Positions 11,412-22,152 of a DNA stretch of 64,000 bases are shown here, one piece after another. A program made the translations under genes and the position numbers. Under the pieces are notes generated by a model. That model ran no database searches, was not told where the DNA came from, and saw only the letters and a program-made list of their open reading frames with translations. The first letter of the stretch is position 1. Each line of letters begins with the position of its first letter. The DNA comes from Phymatolithon calcareum (Eukaryota > Rhodophyta > Florideophyceae > Hapalidiales): the NCBI GenBank assembly GCA_977006965.1, contig OZ345364.1:1860001-1924000 (forward strand). The letters are read 5' to 3'.

Positions 11412-12620
11412 TCAAGTTCGCTCAACTTTGAATTCCGTTTTCGCGCAAACCCTTAGCAGCGTAACAGAAATCAGTCGTAATTCATATTTCCTGTGTGCGC
11501 ACCTTAAAACTAATACCAGAAATCCATTCAGCGCGAAAATCTGGTTCAGACCACTTAAGAATCTCTGATTTCTATTTTTAAGTTAGGGAACGTTTTGGTC
11601 TAGAGCTCCTCAGTTTCAGTCGGGTGTACTAAACTTACCCCCGACTGAAACTGGGAAACTCTAGAAGTTAAATGAAATCGTTCCGAAGTATTTATCTTAT
11701 AGTTGAGAAAAAGAAATTGGTTCAGCGCTCGCTGGAGCCCTAACCTGAAGGCAAAGGCGAAAAGGAGGCCCCGGCTTATGGGCTTAGCAGCAAAAAGCAG
11801 ATCGAGCACGCCAGCCAGCCTCAGCAGAATGGCAAGAGCAATTATATCAAATGAAACTTTATTTTTGGTTCAGATGCCGGGGTTGAACGGCTTTGGAGAC
11901 TTTCGAAGCATTTTCTAACGGATATTCCTTAGAGCATGACCCCAATCCTATTCGAATCTTTGATTCTCAATGTCAACCGATGGTTCTAGGATGAGCACTC
12001 GTAGCAGTACAGAAGATGATCCACTTTGAGGAGGAAAAAGACAAATTATCGATCGATGACTGAAGAATGGGCGCCTGAATAACGAATACGTCGCTCTTTT
12101 GAAATGGCAAAATCACTTGGTTGACTGGTTGTTGGTTCCGTATAAGACATTATGCTGGGGGCTGCGGGAAACAACATTTACAGGCTTGATTACATCCTAA
12201 AGCTTCCTTTTAGGCCAGAAGTGGAGAGTGTCTCTGGTTGATAATCTTGGATCCCTAAATCTGTATGATATGCAGACTCTGACATTCGACATCTGGGCGT
12301 GCCCATAACTTTGGAAAGGAATTTTGGGACTACTGCCAGCAAGAGGATACCAGATCGTCTGACCAATCAGGTCCCTCCAAATTACCCGTATCATAGTATT
12401 CCCTGGAGCGACGGTGGCACCTCAGATATTCGGATGAAATAACGGGCATAGATCTGGGTTTACATCATTAGGGCGGCTACTGATCGTTCCGACCACCGAA
12501 TCGTTCTTGAACGAACGATTCCTCGTGAACCATTCGGCGTCCCAGTCGATCGTTTCTACGGCAATGGCCCCCAGGAATATGATATCGGATCAGATGGCGG
12601 CGGCTAATGTACTCTGAGCC
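11412..12620. other. No gene recognised
   Basis: Only short ORFs without motifs. Around 11605-11655 the sequence AGTTTCAGTCGGG...CCCGACTGAAACTGGG forms an imperfect inverted repeat, possibly a small hairpin element. Confidence 0.35.
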
Positions 12621-13662
12621 ATGTTCGTCAAGGGCACCCTCACGGGGGAGGAAAAATCCGCTGATGTCCGAAAGGAAAACATTTCCACTTTCAAGTGCTT
12701 TGACACCCCGAAATTTTTGAAGCTTTTTACGGAGCTTAAGAGAGAGCTCGGACTTCCGAAAAGAGGTAGAGTTCTGCACAAACAAGTCCAAGAGCTTGGC
12801 AAACATATTAAGATACTAGCAGATTTCGATTTTGATTTCTTGACTTCGACAGTATGATATGAGCACAGGCTCGGCCGTCAGCACGAGAAGCGTAGATCTT
12901 GTACCAAAATACTCCGACGCTCTGTACGCCATTCTGGGAGATGCCGCACCCGGGCGAAACCCGGAAATGCAAAATGGAGAAGATGGGTCTGCCAGTGAAT
13001 TGCTCCTGGGTCCCATGGATTTCATGCCGCTTCATGTGATAGCACCGTCTACATGCAATGTAACCCTAAAGTCAAAGCTTTCCGTCTGTGTTGCACTCCC
13101 ATCCGGTGTATTTCCTCAGCATTTTAAGGTGGACGTCAAAATTGCATGGCCGAATGCACTGTCCACTCCTAAGACCATGCACCGCGAATGGTTTCTAAAT
13201 CCAAACCCTGACATTGTTTCCTGGGCTGTTCACAAAAAGCTCGCCTTTGAGATGGCATTGAAGCAGTTGCGCCAGAAGCGTTCGGACATTCTCGAATCGA
13301 CAGCCACAATTCGTCTTTCCTCCCCGGTCATGGCAAGTTCTTTGAAGGAGTCAAACCTTGGCTTCACGGACGAGTCGGGCTCTGAAATGGTTCCATGTAA
13401 TGAGCAGCTACTTTTCATCGATATGGACGTGCAAGAGGATGAATATGACGACAGTCCACAAAAGGAGACCATCATCAACGTTCAGCGCTCTCGTACGCGT
13501 GTCTCTGAAAATGTTACTAACGATCGTGCGAGCAAAAACAAATATCTTTTAATCACAGTTGTTTTATTTCCAAGAATCATTTCACGAACTACGAACATAT
13601 TGACAGTTCGCACCAATGTCAGATGTTTACAAAGTTCATTTTCATTCATCGATCTGTCTTGA
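12621..13662 (+). CDS. Unidentified protein, probably two exons
   Basis: Exon 1 from ATG at 12621 encodes FKCFDTPKFLKLFTELKREL-like sequence. At 12766 a GTAGAG donor and at 12868 an ...GAGCACAG acceptor define a 103-bp intron. Splicing joins the frames in phase (GLPKRG to SAVSTRSV) and removes the TGA that stops exon 1. The joined product is about 310 residues. The second exon is acidic near its C-terminus (DMDVQEDEYDD) and contains a helical basic stretch (KLAFEMALKQLRQKRSDIL). I see no known domain. Codon-like composition over 800 bp with no internal stop argues for a real gene. The last 40 residues are hydrophobic and could be read into a 3' UTR or another intron. Confidence 0.45.
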
Positions 13663-15320
13663 TTTCTAATTTCGTTTCTTCCGCACAGAATGTGATGAGG
13701 CTACAATTAGGTACTTTATCACACGTAAGCACAGTAATGTATAGATTTCATAGATTATTCACTCGCATACAATGAAGTACTGAGACGAACAATTTTGATA
13801 CGAAAGCCCCTACATTGTTCCCACAAGGCAGAAGTACTTTTCAGAAATCATTATCAGCAATTACGGGTTCAAAAATCTCTTGCAGATAATCGCATAATAC
13901 TCCCCGCTGTTCCCTCACCAGCACCTGCATGCATTCATATTAAAAATACACGTCAAACTATCCCCAACCCATTGGTCGATCAGTACAACAAACTATAGTC
14001 GATAATCTCTGTTCCTAATGGATGACGGATTTGCTCTTCTTGCAGTCACCGGATTTTTGTGCTCCCCAAAATGAGCTACAGAGTATAGTGGAATGCAAAT
14101 TTTAAACGGGAGGACAAATTTAGATTTATATTTTACAGCACCGCTCAGAAACTTAATACTACTAAAGTACAATCCACCCGAATGCCAACCTGAGGGAAAG
14201 CTCGGATTTTGCACCATTTCAGTGAATTTTTGAATATATTTGAACTTTTAAGTCTGTGATAAACGTTCTGAAAAGAACAAGTTGCTGGAAATGGATTAGA
14301 TATAGTCTATTTTGATATTCATTTAAATCGAAAGTCCCCTAGTCGGCTGACAACTGATCAGACATTTGAAACTTGTCCTTGACCGAGTTTCGATTTTTCG
14401 ATTTTCGAATATCGATCGAAGCTACTTTTACCATGTTGCCCTTCCCACATTTTCGCTTTGCACTGATATCAAAGCTTTTCCATTGGCTCATGTGCAGAAA
14501 ATGTGTACATCTAACTATTTGTGTGGAAGAAAAGTCGGGAAGGCTGGTTAAGCGCTTAAAAAATAAGAACTAAAATCAATTTTTTGAGGAAAATATCTGT
14601 TTTTCGGTTTTTTGGCGATCGAATTCTCTTCAAAACAAAGAGCTCAAGTACGCTCGACGCAAAGAATTGGAACTTCTTCTCAAGGTTTAGTTTCTTGTCT
14701 CGTTTTGTTGAACAAATCGCAACTCCCTCCTGAACCGCAGCCCAGTAAAGTAATGGAACTCCACACATAGTTAGAAAAGCGATAGTACGGCTTTCAAATA
14801 TGCAATCACGGTACAAGTGTAAGACTGTAACTTACAATTGAAAAAGTGGCGATATGGCCGATATCTTTAGGTCTGGTCACTGACTTACACTCTCTTATAT
14901 ATCAAGCTTTTTTATAGCTTAAAATGGTTATATGAAGGGCTCTAGAATCTGCTATGTGAGACGCAAGTTTTTGTTAACCATTTCTTTCCCGTAGTTTGGC
15001 ATCCAGGGGATGAAAGGCTTTACTGGACTACCAATAACAAAATAGACTGTTCTTCTCCACGAAAAATATGAGAAATTGCTCTTAGAATTTTTTGCATTCA
15101 ATTGATTTGAAAACACCCGTATTAACCGAAAAATTGTCTTGAACTGGAACACTACTTACAGATGATTAGCTGGCATATGGTAATAGTTTCTGATCCCTAG
15201 TGCACTAGAAAAGTGAGGAAAAAAGGTGCAGCTAATGCTCAAGCGAGCTTTTATTGAAATTCATACTCTCTTCCAGGCTATTAAATTATGCTGCAGACCT
15301 CAACCTTGTACATGAAGCAG
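13663..15320. other. No gene recognised
   Basis: AT-rich sequence with short ORFs on both strands and none with a recognisable motif. Confidence 0.4.
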
Positions 15321-15967
15321 TTAATGCCAAGAAGGCTCAAATGGACGACAAAAGAGAATTGAAGATATACCGACCTCGTAGCGAACTCCTGGACCGTGAT
15401 TCTTATGAGAATACCATTCCGGACTAAAAGGCGACGGTTCCCGAATTCTGCAGTCTGTACCATCAACAGACACAAAACAGACCTTATCTGAGCGGTCAAC
15501 TTTGTATTCTTTTCCTAAAAGTCGATTACTCCAAACGACCTGACAAGAATAACTTGCTCTAGTTCGTGCGACAGCCAAATCATGAATAAAAATTTTAGGA
15601 GGTGGAAACTTACCACGTGGAGCTCTGAAATCAGCATGAAAAATATCCAAAACCATTTCCGGAATGTCTTCTCGTCAACTTTACAGAACGCACAGTGTAC
15701 AGATTCGCTGCCATACACTTTCAAGAAGAGCAATGCCCAGAGGAGATGATTCGGCGCTGAGTAAGACGGAACGCGCGGCGCAACTTGGTTCCACGTTTCC
15801 GTGACTACATCAACAGACACTACGAACAATGCTCGAAAGCGTCTGACTTGCGCAACATTGTACAGCCCGCAAGCATTCCGTAGCATACGGCGGGCATGGT
15901 GGTCGATATCGTCCGCGGTGATAGGCATGACAAACAGCGATCCAGAGATGGAAGTCTGTTTCCTCAT
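15321..15967 (-). pseudogene. PIF/Harbinger-like (DDE_Tnp_4 type) transposase, N-terminal half
   Basis: Exon 1 (15967-15614) encodes NAPNHLLWALLFLKVYGSE-like sequence and CKVDEKTFRKW, the helical N-terminal region of Harbinger-like transposases in algae and protists. A 74-bp GTAAGT...CTTGTCAG intron (15613-15540) then joins in frame to exon 2, which carries FVSVDGTDCRIREPSPFSPEWYSHKNHGPGVRYEVGIS. The SVDGTDCRI motif holds the first catalytic Asp, and the following WYSHK...GPGVRYEV block is characteristic. The frame is lost right after this, so the second and third catalytic residues are absent. Without the intron the two halves lie in different frames. Confidence 0.65.
15540..15613 (-). other. 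Spliceosomal intron in transposase gene
   Basis: On the minus strand the interval begins GTAAGTTTCC and ends GTTATTCTTGTCAG. Removal links SELHV to VVWSNRLL in phase 0 and gives one continuous transposase frame. It shows typical short introns for this genome. Confidence 0.6.
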
Positions 15968-16024
15968 CTGGCCATAGTGGACTCCAATTTATGCCTGGCT
16001 AGGATGCTGACAGCTATGATTCAT

Positions 16025-16067
16025 CTGCAAAACATTTCTTTCAAAATTTGAAAGAAATGTTTTGCAG
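16025..16067. repeat. Perfect palindrome, 21-bp arms, 1-nt loop
   Basis: Arms at 16025-16045 and 16047-16067 are exact reverse complements, starting CTGCAAAACATTTC and separated by a single A. Such a long perfect palindrome would extrude readily as a cruciform. No gene overlaps it. Confidence 0.9.
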
Positions 16068-16258
16068 AATTATCTAATAATAATTATTGAGTTTATGTTA
16101 TATACTGCTGATTGGCCGTTTTGAGCTGGGTTAAAAAGACATTTTTTCCCGTACTCCCCTGTAATCCGAAATGGATTTATGCGGTAATTCTTCGAAAGTA
16201 TTGCAAATAATGCTTCAATCTATTTTTTATTAGTTACTAATACAAAATAGATGCTATT

Positions 16259-16310
16259 TCTTATATACTCACCAAGTTTGCTGTATTTCCTAGAGGAAAT
16301 TACTTAAATG
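16259..16310. repeat. Solo arm of foldback element
   Basis: The sequence CTTATATACTCACCAAGTTTGC followed by GTATTTCC matches the 76-bp terminal repeat of the foldback element at 21211-21928. Only one arm is present. The rest of 15968-16960 shows no gene, only weak ORFs. Confidence 0.55.
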
Positions 16311-16964
16311 ACCACGGGCCACCCGTGGTGTTTTGATATTGTTCTGTTCTGTCAGCACTCGGCAACTGGGCCAGCAGATATTTATCGGGTCAGAAAATAA
16401 ATTCATTTATTTGCGAAATGAAATATTTGAGGGCCGTTGAGGCTGGAAAACTTCATTACATGACCGCTTGTTTTTCCTCGTTTGTTTCACGTTCCGCACC
16501 TAACGGACTTTTGCTCGGTCGAGACTCTTGGTTGGGCGACCCTTTCTCTGAGTATCAAAGAGCTATGAAACGGGATTTTGTCTTCGAAAAATGGCGAAGC
16601 TATAATAGAGTATATTATATTCATTTATTGTAGCATGCGTGGACAAAGCGTACTTAAGAATAGGCTTAAACGTGAAGACAGCGCGGACAGAAAGTTGTGT
16701 TGCATTTTTCCACTACCGAAAACTTGCAGGAAGGTTTGCAGTGTACTCAAAAAGATCTTTTGAGTTGCTTCTTGGAGCAAAACAATTTCCTAAAAGATGG
16801 GAAAAGCAAGAAGTAACGAATTATTTCGGGCGAAGTGTCATTGTGGCCCGCAGTGTTACTTTAAATGAGAACCTGGTGTAAACGAAACTGAAAACTAGAC
16901 CAGGGGAAGAGTACTGACAGAAATGAACGATATCATAATACCACCGGTGCCTCGTGGTCATTTT

Positions 16965-17037
16965 AGTAAGAGGAGAAGTGGCTCCGTTTCGACTCATCGG
17001 CGCGAAGCGTCGAAACGGAGCCACTTCTCCTCTTACT
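16965..17037. repeat. Perfect hairpin, 28-bp arms (Helitron-type end)
   Basis: Arms at 16965-16992 and 17010-17037 are exact reverse complements around a 17-nt loop. One arm with the loop, GTGGCTCCGTTTCGA...GCTTCGCGCC, is repeated in inverted orientation at 18963-18993 (GTGGCTCCGTGTCGGCGCTTCGCGCC). Because it lies 180 bp past the stop codon of the helicase remnant on the minus strand, it is a candidate Helitron 3' end hairpin. Confidence 0.85.
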
Positions 17038-17214
17038 TATTAATTATTAATAAGATTTTTATACATAGTGCTGAGACACTAGGTCCACGTTTCCATTAAA
17101 TAGAGCTACGTATTTATATACGTTTTATAAGAGTCTAAATATTTACTAAATGCTACACACTACTTGTCAAAGAAACCGATTCACAAATATAATATTTATT
17201 TATAACTAACATTT

Positions 17215-17474
17215 CTACGAAAGGGTCTCTCGGTAAACTACATTTCGAGTCAGGTTATCTGTCCTTGTCGTGCACACCGTCAATTTCTTGGATCGGTTAC
17301 TCGAGACTCACCGACGTGCAGCTGACTGTGCCTAAAACAGTTATCAGATAAGTCAAGTCCAAGCTTTCCGCCAAATGACGGGCCCTGTGCTTTACTGATA
17401 GTCATCCCATTGCAGACCCGGATAGGAAACTGCGTTCTCTTGAACCCTGGTACTGGGACACTTGCATAGCCTCC
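17215..17474 (-). pseudogene. Helitron Pif1-type helicase C-terminus
   Basis: The minus strand encodes SVPVPGFKRTQFPIRVCNG, then MTISKAQGPSF (helicase motif V region, normally MTINKSQGQT), then HSQLHVGESRVTD (motif VI, normally HGQLYVALSRVT). A stop and frameshift follow, and then NVVYRETLS-stop, the usual last residues of Helitron RepHel proteins. Replacement of A-L by G-E in the SRVT motif and the internal stop at 17280 show the copy is dead. The N-terminal Rep (HUH) domain was not found. Confidence 0.8.
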
Positions 17475-17479
17475 CTATT

Positions 17480-18880
17480 GGATTCCTGCTGAGCTCAAGC
17501 ATGTTCAGCACTCTTTCCAGCACGTGACACTCGCATCGCCTTGGGAGCTGCAGCAAGATGTAACGTTATCTGTTCTGCTGTCTTCGCCGCTCTTCGAGTT
17601 CTTGCGCGTTGTCGATTTCTTCCCCTTCGCTCCTCGTTCCGAAAGCGCTACTGAGCATCCCAAGCTTCTCTCAAGCTCTCGTCCTGAGCACTTGACATCT
17701 TTGTTCTTCTTCTTCATATATCTGTTTGGGATCCCTTCTGGCGCCAAGCGGTAGCCGAATCTCCTACAGACTTCGCCGTATAAGATATCTGCTTCGCTAC
17801 ACGCAAGTTGATGGCTTTCGTTGAGGGTCCCCTAGGCGACCAACAGAATTATAAAATTCTGTATGAGCCAGACTTCTCCCCAAATATCAACCAACCGCCT
17901 CGCCGCAGCGGATGTTATTCAGTAAAAACCCCTTTCGCCTGACTTTGTTGTTCAACGTGCACTCAAACACTGTTCGATCTGTGCGACATGCAAGCGCAGG
18001 ATAGCTTAACCGGCGGGCCTGGCCTGTTTTTTCAACCTTTGGGATGTGAGAGGTGTTCCCGTGGATTTAAAAAGGTAGAGGTCTTGAGGCATCTACAACC
18101 TGCAGTGCGCTTTCCCACGGATCCGTCCCCAAAAACTGATTTGTACCCCGCTTGGTACCTCCGAGGCTCCACCGCCTGCTTCTCACGCGCGTCTTCGAAC
18201 CGTTAGCTTCGGTTAACTCCCGTGCTAACGAAACGGCGCTGACCGCGGCCCTGCTATACTTTGCTGACACGCAGCCGCCAAACAGAGCGTCCAAAGTAGC
18301 ACCTGCAAGGTTCTCCTCTAGGCAAGGTCACTCTGCACGAGAGAGAGCCCTTAAGCGCACTCTTGCAGAGGCGGGACAGCGAATTGGGCTCCGACAGATC
18401 CCCACGTATCCGCTCGCAGGTCCTTACGGACACGTAAGGCAGCCAGATACGACAACGGAATGGGGGATGTAGTAGAGCCAATCGCTGCACCCCACCGGTC
18501 CCCTGCACCGTAATTATTAATATGGTAATTAAAAAACTAATTAAATTAAGAAGAAATTAATTAAAAAAATCAATTACATTCAAGAGCCCTCGAACGGTCC
18601 GGTCCGAGGACACGGTGGTCCCAAACAGCGGAATTGTCAACCCGCAACAAATTCTACCAATATAATTCTCGCGCGGCAAAAATTTCTCACTCCCTTCTCT
18701 ACAGCACTCAAGCTCGAAACTTGTAACGGGCAGGCACACAATTTGTAACGGACATATATAGTAATTTTATGTAACAGAGGAACACAGTGACATGACAGAA
18801 TATAAACGTTACTTAATAGATTTCCCACAAAAAGAAGAACAGTGGAGATTCCGACTGATCCCTCACCTCAGTTCGTATTC
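17480..18880. other. Element interior, no gene recognised
   Basis: ORFs on both strands (for example 18152-18472 plus) overlap each other and show no motif. Part of 17500-17760 on the minus strand may be shifted upstream helicase sequence. Confidence 0.3.
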
Positions 18881-19056
18881 ATCCTGTTGAACCTTATCTT
18901 GCAAAAATGTAACCAATGAGAATCTAAAGAGATGCAAACAGACAGACAGCGGTTTTAGTACTAGGGGACATGTGGCTCCGTGTCGGCGCTTCGCGCCTAG
19001 GCAAAAGATAGAAAATGAAGGGTGTACAGTATGGAGAACTTAAACAAAACATCTAT

Positions 19057-20900
19057 TCCTCCAATTTAGTGTCCTTCTCCGTCCCCGTCCCGTCTCCGTA
19101 TTTTGCATGTTTAACCTCCGCTAACACTTGTCCGCTCCTCGTGTGAATCCCGTGTCCTGATCTGTCCCACGTTCCAGCTCGTGTCCTTACTCCGCTCCAT
19201 GCGTCACTGGTCTGCACTCCGTCAGCCCCAAATTTCCTACTGATCAGCCACACTTGTAATTACTCGCGTGCTGTGTATCACCTCTCTCGTTCCTCCTCCA
19301 TCCGCCCTGTGTCACACTGTATTTTTCCTATTACCCTTTGTTTCACTCTCTGCTTTTCAATTTCATCACTCCGCTGCCCTCGATACGCCCCTCGTGTCGC
19401 TTTCGCTTTACCCATTCCGCGTTTTGCATCACTTCCATTTCATCACTTGTGCTCGTCCCTTTTTCCCCCTTTGCCCTTCTTGGCATATCGCTTCTACCCC
19501 TTATGCCCTTGTCTTCACTCGCCTTTAACTCTTTCCGTATCTCTCAATTTACTCCGTGCGCAACTTTGTCCCGCTCTCTTTCCGTTCTTACACCCCTTGT
19601 ACCACTCCCCTTCTGCCCTTTGTCCACGTTTTGTCCATCTCCATTTTCAAATTGTACCCTTCTTGAACCTCCCCTATATCCCTCGAGTCAAACCCTTACA
19701 CCCCTGTGTCACTCCCTTACGCCTGGTGCGTATTTGTGTCCCCCCCAATTTTACCACTCCCTCCCATTTGTGTCGTTCTCGTCCGTTGCTTCACTTCACG
19801 CTCTTTGTTTCAGTCACCTTTTTTTCTTTTATGTCACGTTGTGCCCACTGGTACGCCTCTTGTGACACTCCCCTTTCCATCCCTCCGTCCCATTTGTCAC
19901 TTCGCTGTACCCTTTCACCTCTCCATGCCACTCACTCTTTGACCTCTAGTGCCCTTCTTGTCACTCCATAAGCCCCTTGAGCCAAAAAAGAAGTGTGCTC
20001 CTATCCTTTATCCGAAAAACCGAGTCCTCCAATTTAGCGTCCTTCTCCGTCGCCCCTCTATCCCCGTTTTCTGTATTCTTACCTTCCGTTAACCCTTGTT
20101 CGCCAATCTTGTGTGTATTGTGTCCTGCGCTACCCACCGTGCCACTCTCATGTTATTGCTCCGCTTCATATGTCATTGTGCTCCGCTCGATTATCCCCAC
20201 ATTTCGCTCCTTGGCCTGCTTGTCCACCACACTTTTCATTACTCGCATGCTATGCACCGCCACTCTCGTTGCTCCCCTGTCCGCCCCTGTTTCACTCCAC
20301 TTTTTCTATTCACTCTTTTTGTCACTCTGCGCTTACTCCTTTCGTCGCTTGGGCCATTCCATTGCCATCTGTATGACCTTCGTTTCACTTCCGTTTTAAC
20401 CTTTCCTCCCGTTGTGTCACTCACATTGTACCTCTTGTTCCCTCCTTGCTAATCCCCTTTTTCTCCTTTGTTCTTCTTGGAACATGGCTTCTACCCCTTG
20501 TGCGCTTTGTGTCACTACTTTTTTATCCCTTTTGGCCTTGCCCTCTTGTAGTCCTTGTGCCCTTCTTTTCATTGCTCTTTTACTATATTTGTCTTCATTT
20601 ACTACTTGCGCAGCCTTTTGTCGCGCCCTTTTCCGTTAGTACGCCCGTTGTGTCACTATCCTTCAACTCCTTGCGCCCTTGTGTCACTCTCCATTCTCCC
20701 CTTGTGCCCTTCTTGGAGCTCCTCTCACAAACGGTAGGCCCACTGATTTCACCTTTATGTCACTCCCCTTTTACGACTTTCTCCCCCTTGTGCCGTTCCT
20801 CCCTCTTTCGACTTATTATCAGCCTCTTTTTACCCTTTTCGCCTTACTGCTCTCCTTGTCACGCCCCATTTTTCCCCGCTCGCACTCGCCAGCACCGTTC
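19057..20900. repeat. Pyrimidine-rich tandem duplication, period 968 bp
   Basis: The plus strand is strongly C/T-rich for about 1.85 kb and consists of two diverged copies of one unit. TCCTCCAATTTAG-GTCCTTCTCCGTC opens both, at 19057 and 20025, an offset of 968 bp. Many later landmarks keep the same offset, for example ACTCGC(G/A)TGCT and CTTCTTGG-ACATGGCTTCTACCCCTTGTGC. Within each unit short motifs such as TTGTGTCACTCCCCTT recur, so the unit itself grew from a shorter degenerate repeat. Long ORFs across it (for example 19273-19971) are composition artefacts. Confidence 0.75.
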
Positions 20901-21210
20901 GTGAATGTAATTGGCCGAAAACGTTTTACGTGCAAAAATCATTGTTGTTCAAAAAACGTTTCATACAAAAATTCTATTCGCCGCGCGCATCGGCCAAATG
21001 CGATTTTTTACATACGGGTTCCCTGCGCGAGGTTATGGCGCGTAGTATGATAATCGTTAAATTTCGAAACACCCAAGAAATGTGATTCATCCAGTTATAT
21101 TCTCCTACTCAGGAATGGGAAGAGTCATCTATCCAATGAGAATGAAGTAGGTGCAGACGGTGACAAACAAACAGACACGCAGACAGACAAACAGACACTT
21201 GCTTTACTAT

Positions 21211-21928
21211 AGGGGGAAATAACTTATTTACTCACTACGTTTGCCGTATTTACTAATATACTCACTTTGCACAAGTGCACTTATGACCAACGCTTTTGCT
21301 GACACTCTCCTAGCTCCGGTCCATCGTACTGGTACGGTGGAAACAGTCTGCTCATATGTGTAGCACCATAATACAAAATCTCAGCGTTAGACCATTTACA
21401 TGACAGGTCAATTACATTGTCCGTTGTTAAACAGTTTTAGCTGACCTTTTCCAAGTTTAGCTTGAAGCCCTCACTTTCTTACAGACAGCCTCGTCAACCA
21501 CTTCGAAAGCACGCTCTAGCCTACGAGATGGATGGATAGTTTATCAGCGACGTTGCAGAAGGGTCTCTTTTTGAGACGAAAACCGTTGTAAAATCCGCTC
21601 TTGATCTTCACTCAGCATTGTAAAGCTACTCAGTTGATGTTCTACAGGGCTCAAAAACATGCTTTACTGCTGACTGCTTGTCAAAATAGAGCTCTTCTGA
21701 CCATAACTCCACCTGCAGCTTCCGCCTTAATAGGAGGTCTTTTAAGGAATTATTGGAGGCCCAGAGGCCAAATTAGCTTGCAAATCATCAATAAATTTGT
21801 AAGTTTTTAGGCCCAGCTAGAAGTGGGCTGCCCCTATCCGCTGTAATGGAATATCATAAGTGCACTTGTAAAAAGTGAGTATATTAGTAAATACTGCAAA
21901 CTTGGTGAGTATATAAGTAATTTCCTCT
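21211..21928. mobile_element. Foldback element with 76-bp inverted ends
   Basis: The left arm 21211-21286 and right arm 21853-21928 are inverted copies with roughly 68 of 76 matching positions by eye, sharing GTATTTACTAATATACTCACTTT and ACAAGTGCACTTATGA. The 570-bp interior holds no convincing gene. A solo arm lies at 16259. Just outside the left arm is a run of ACAAACAGACAG units (21155-21200) that resembles the 5' Helitron-like sequence at 18930. No certain target duplication was seen. Confidence 0.7.
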
Positions 21929-21939
21929 TTTTGTAAATA

Positions 21940-22150
21940 CACCAAACTACGTCACTAGTGTCTATTGTAAGGCACTTTTACTCAATTGAGGACATCATAT
22001 TTCTCAATTAATTAGCAAGTTTTTCTGGCTTTGACAATGAAGCTTTACTCGCTCTCGATGTCGTCACGACATAATGCTCATGGAACATCTCAACGTTTCG
22101 GGCTAAGCACTTCCTAAACATAGATGTACCATATATGTGAAGTAGATCAT
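21940..22150. other. Intergenic; palindrome motif pair at 21955-21993
   Basis: CACTAGTG and CTCAATTGAG lie 20 bp apart in the same order as in the 9241-9283 cluster. Nothing else is recognised. Confidence 0.45.
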
Positions 22151-22152
22151 CG

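Larger units (their letters stand above)
16965..18995 (-). mobile_element. Helitron2/Helentron-like remnant
   Basis: Inverted copies of a 40-bp sequence (GGCGCGAAGCG...ACGGAGCCAC...CCTCT/CTAG...TACT) lie at 17037-16965 and 18993-18960 and bracket the helicase remnant. On the minus strand the 18960 end continues into CTGTCTGTCTGTTTG and TTCTCATTGG. A similar string occurs at 21110-21210, suggesting a second 5' end. Helitron2-type elements carry inverted terminal sequences plus a 3' hairpin, which this fits. The GC-rich interior 17475-18880 has no recognisable coding sequence, and the limits are inferred. Confidence 0.5.

Noticed and set aside
19273-20904. Several long plus-strand ORFs (up to 232 codons)
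   Set aside because: They follow from the purine-poor composition (few stop codons possible), consist of Ser/Leu/Pro/Phe runs, are open in several frames at once and lie in a tandem duplication.
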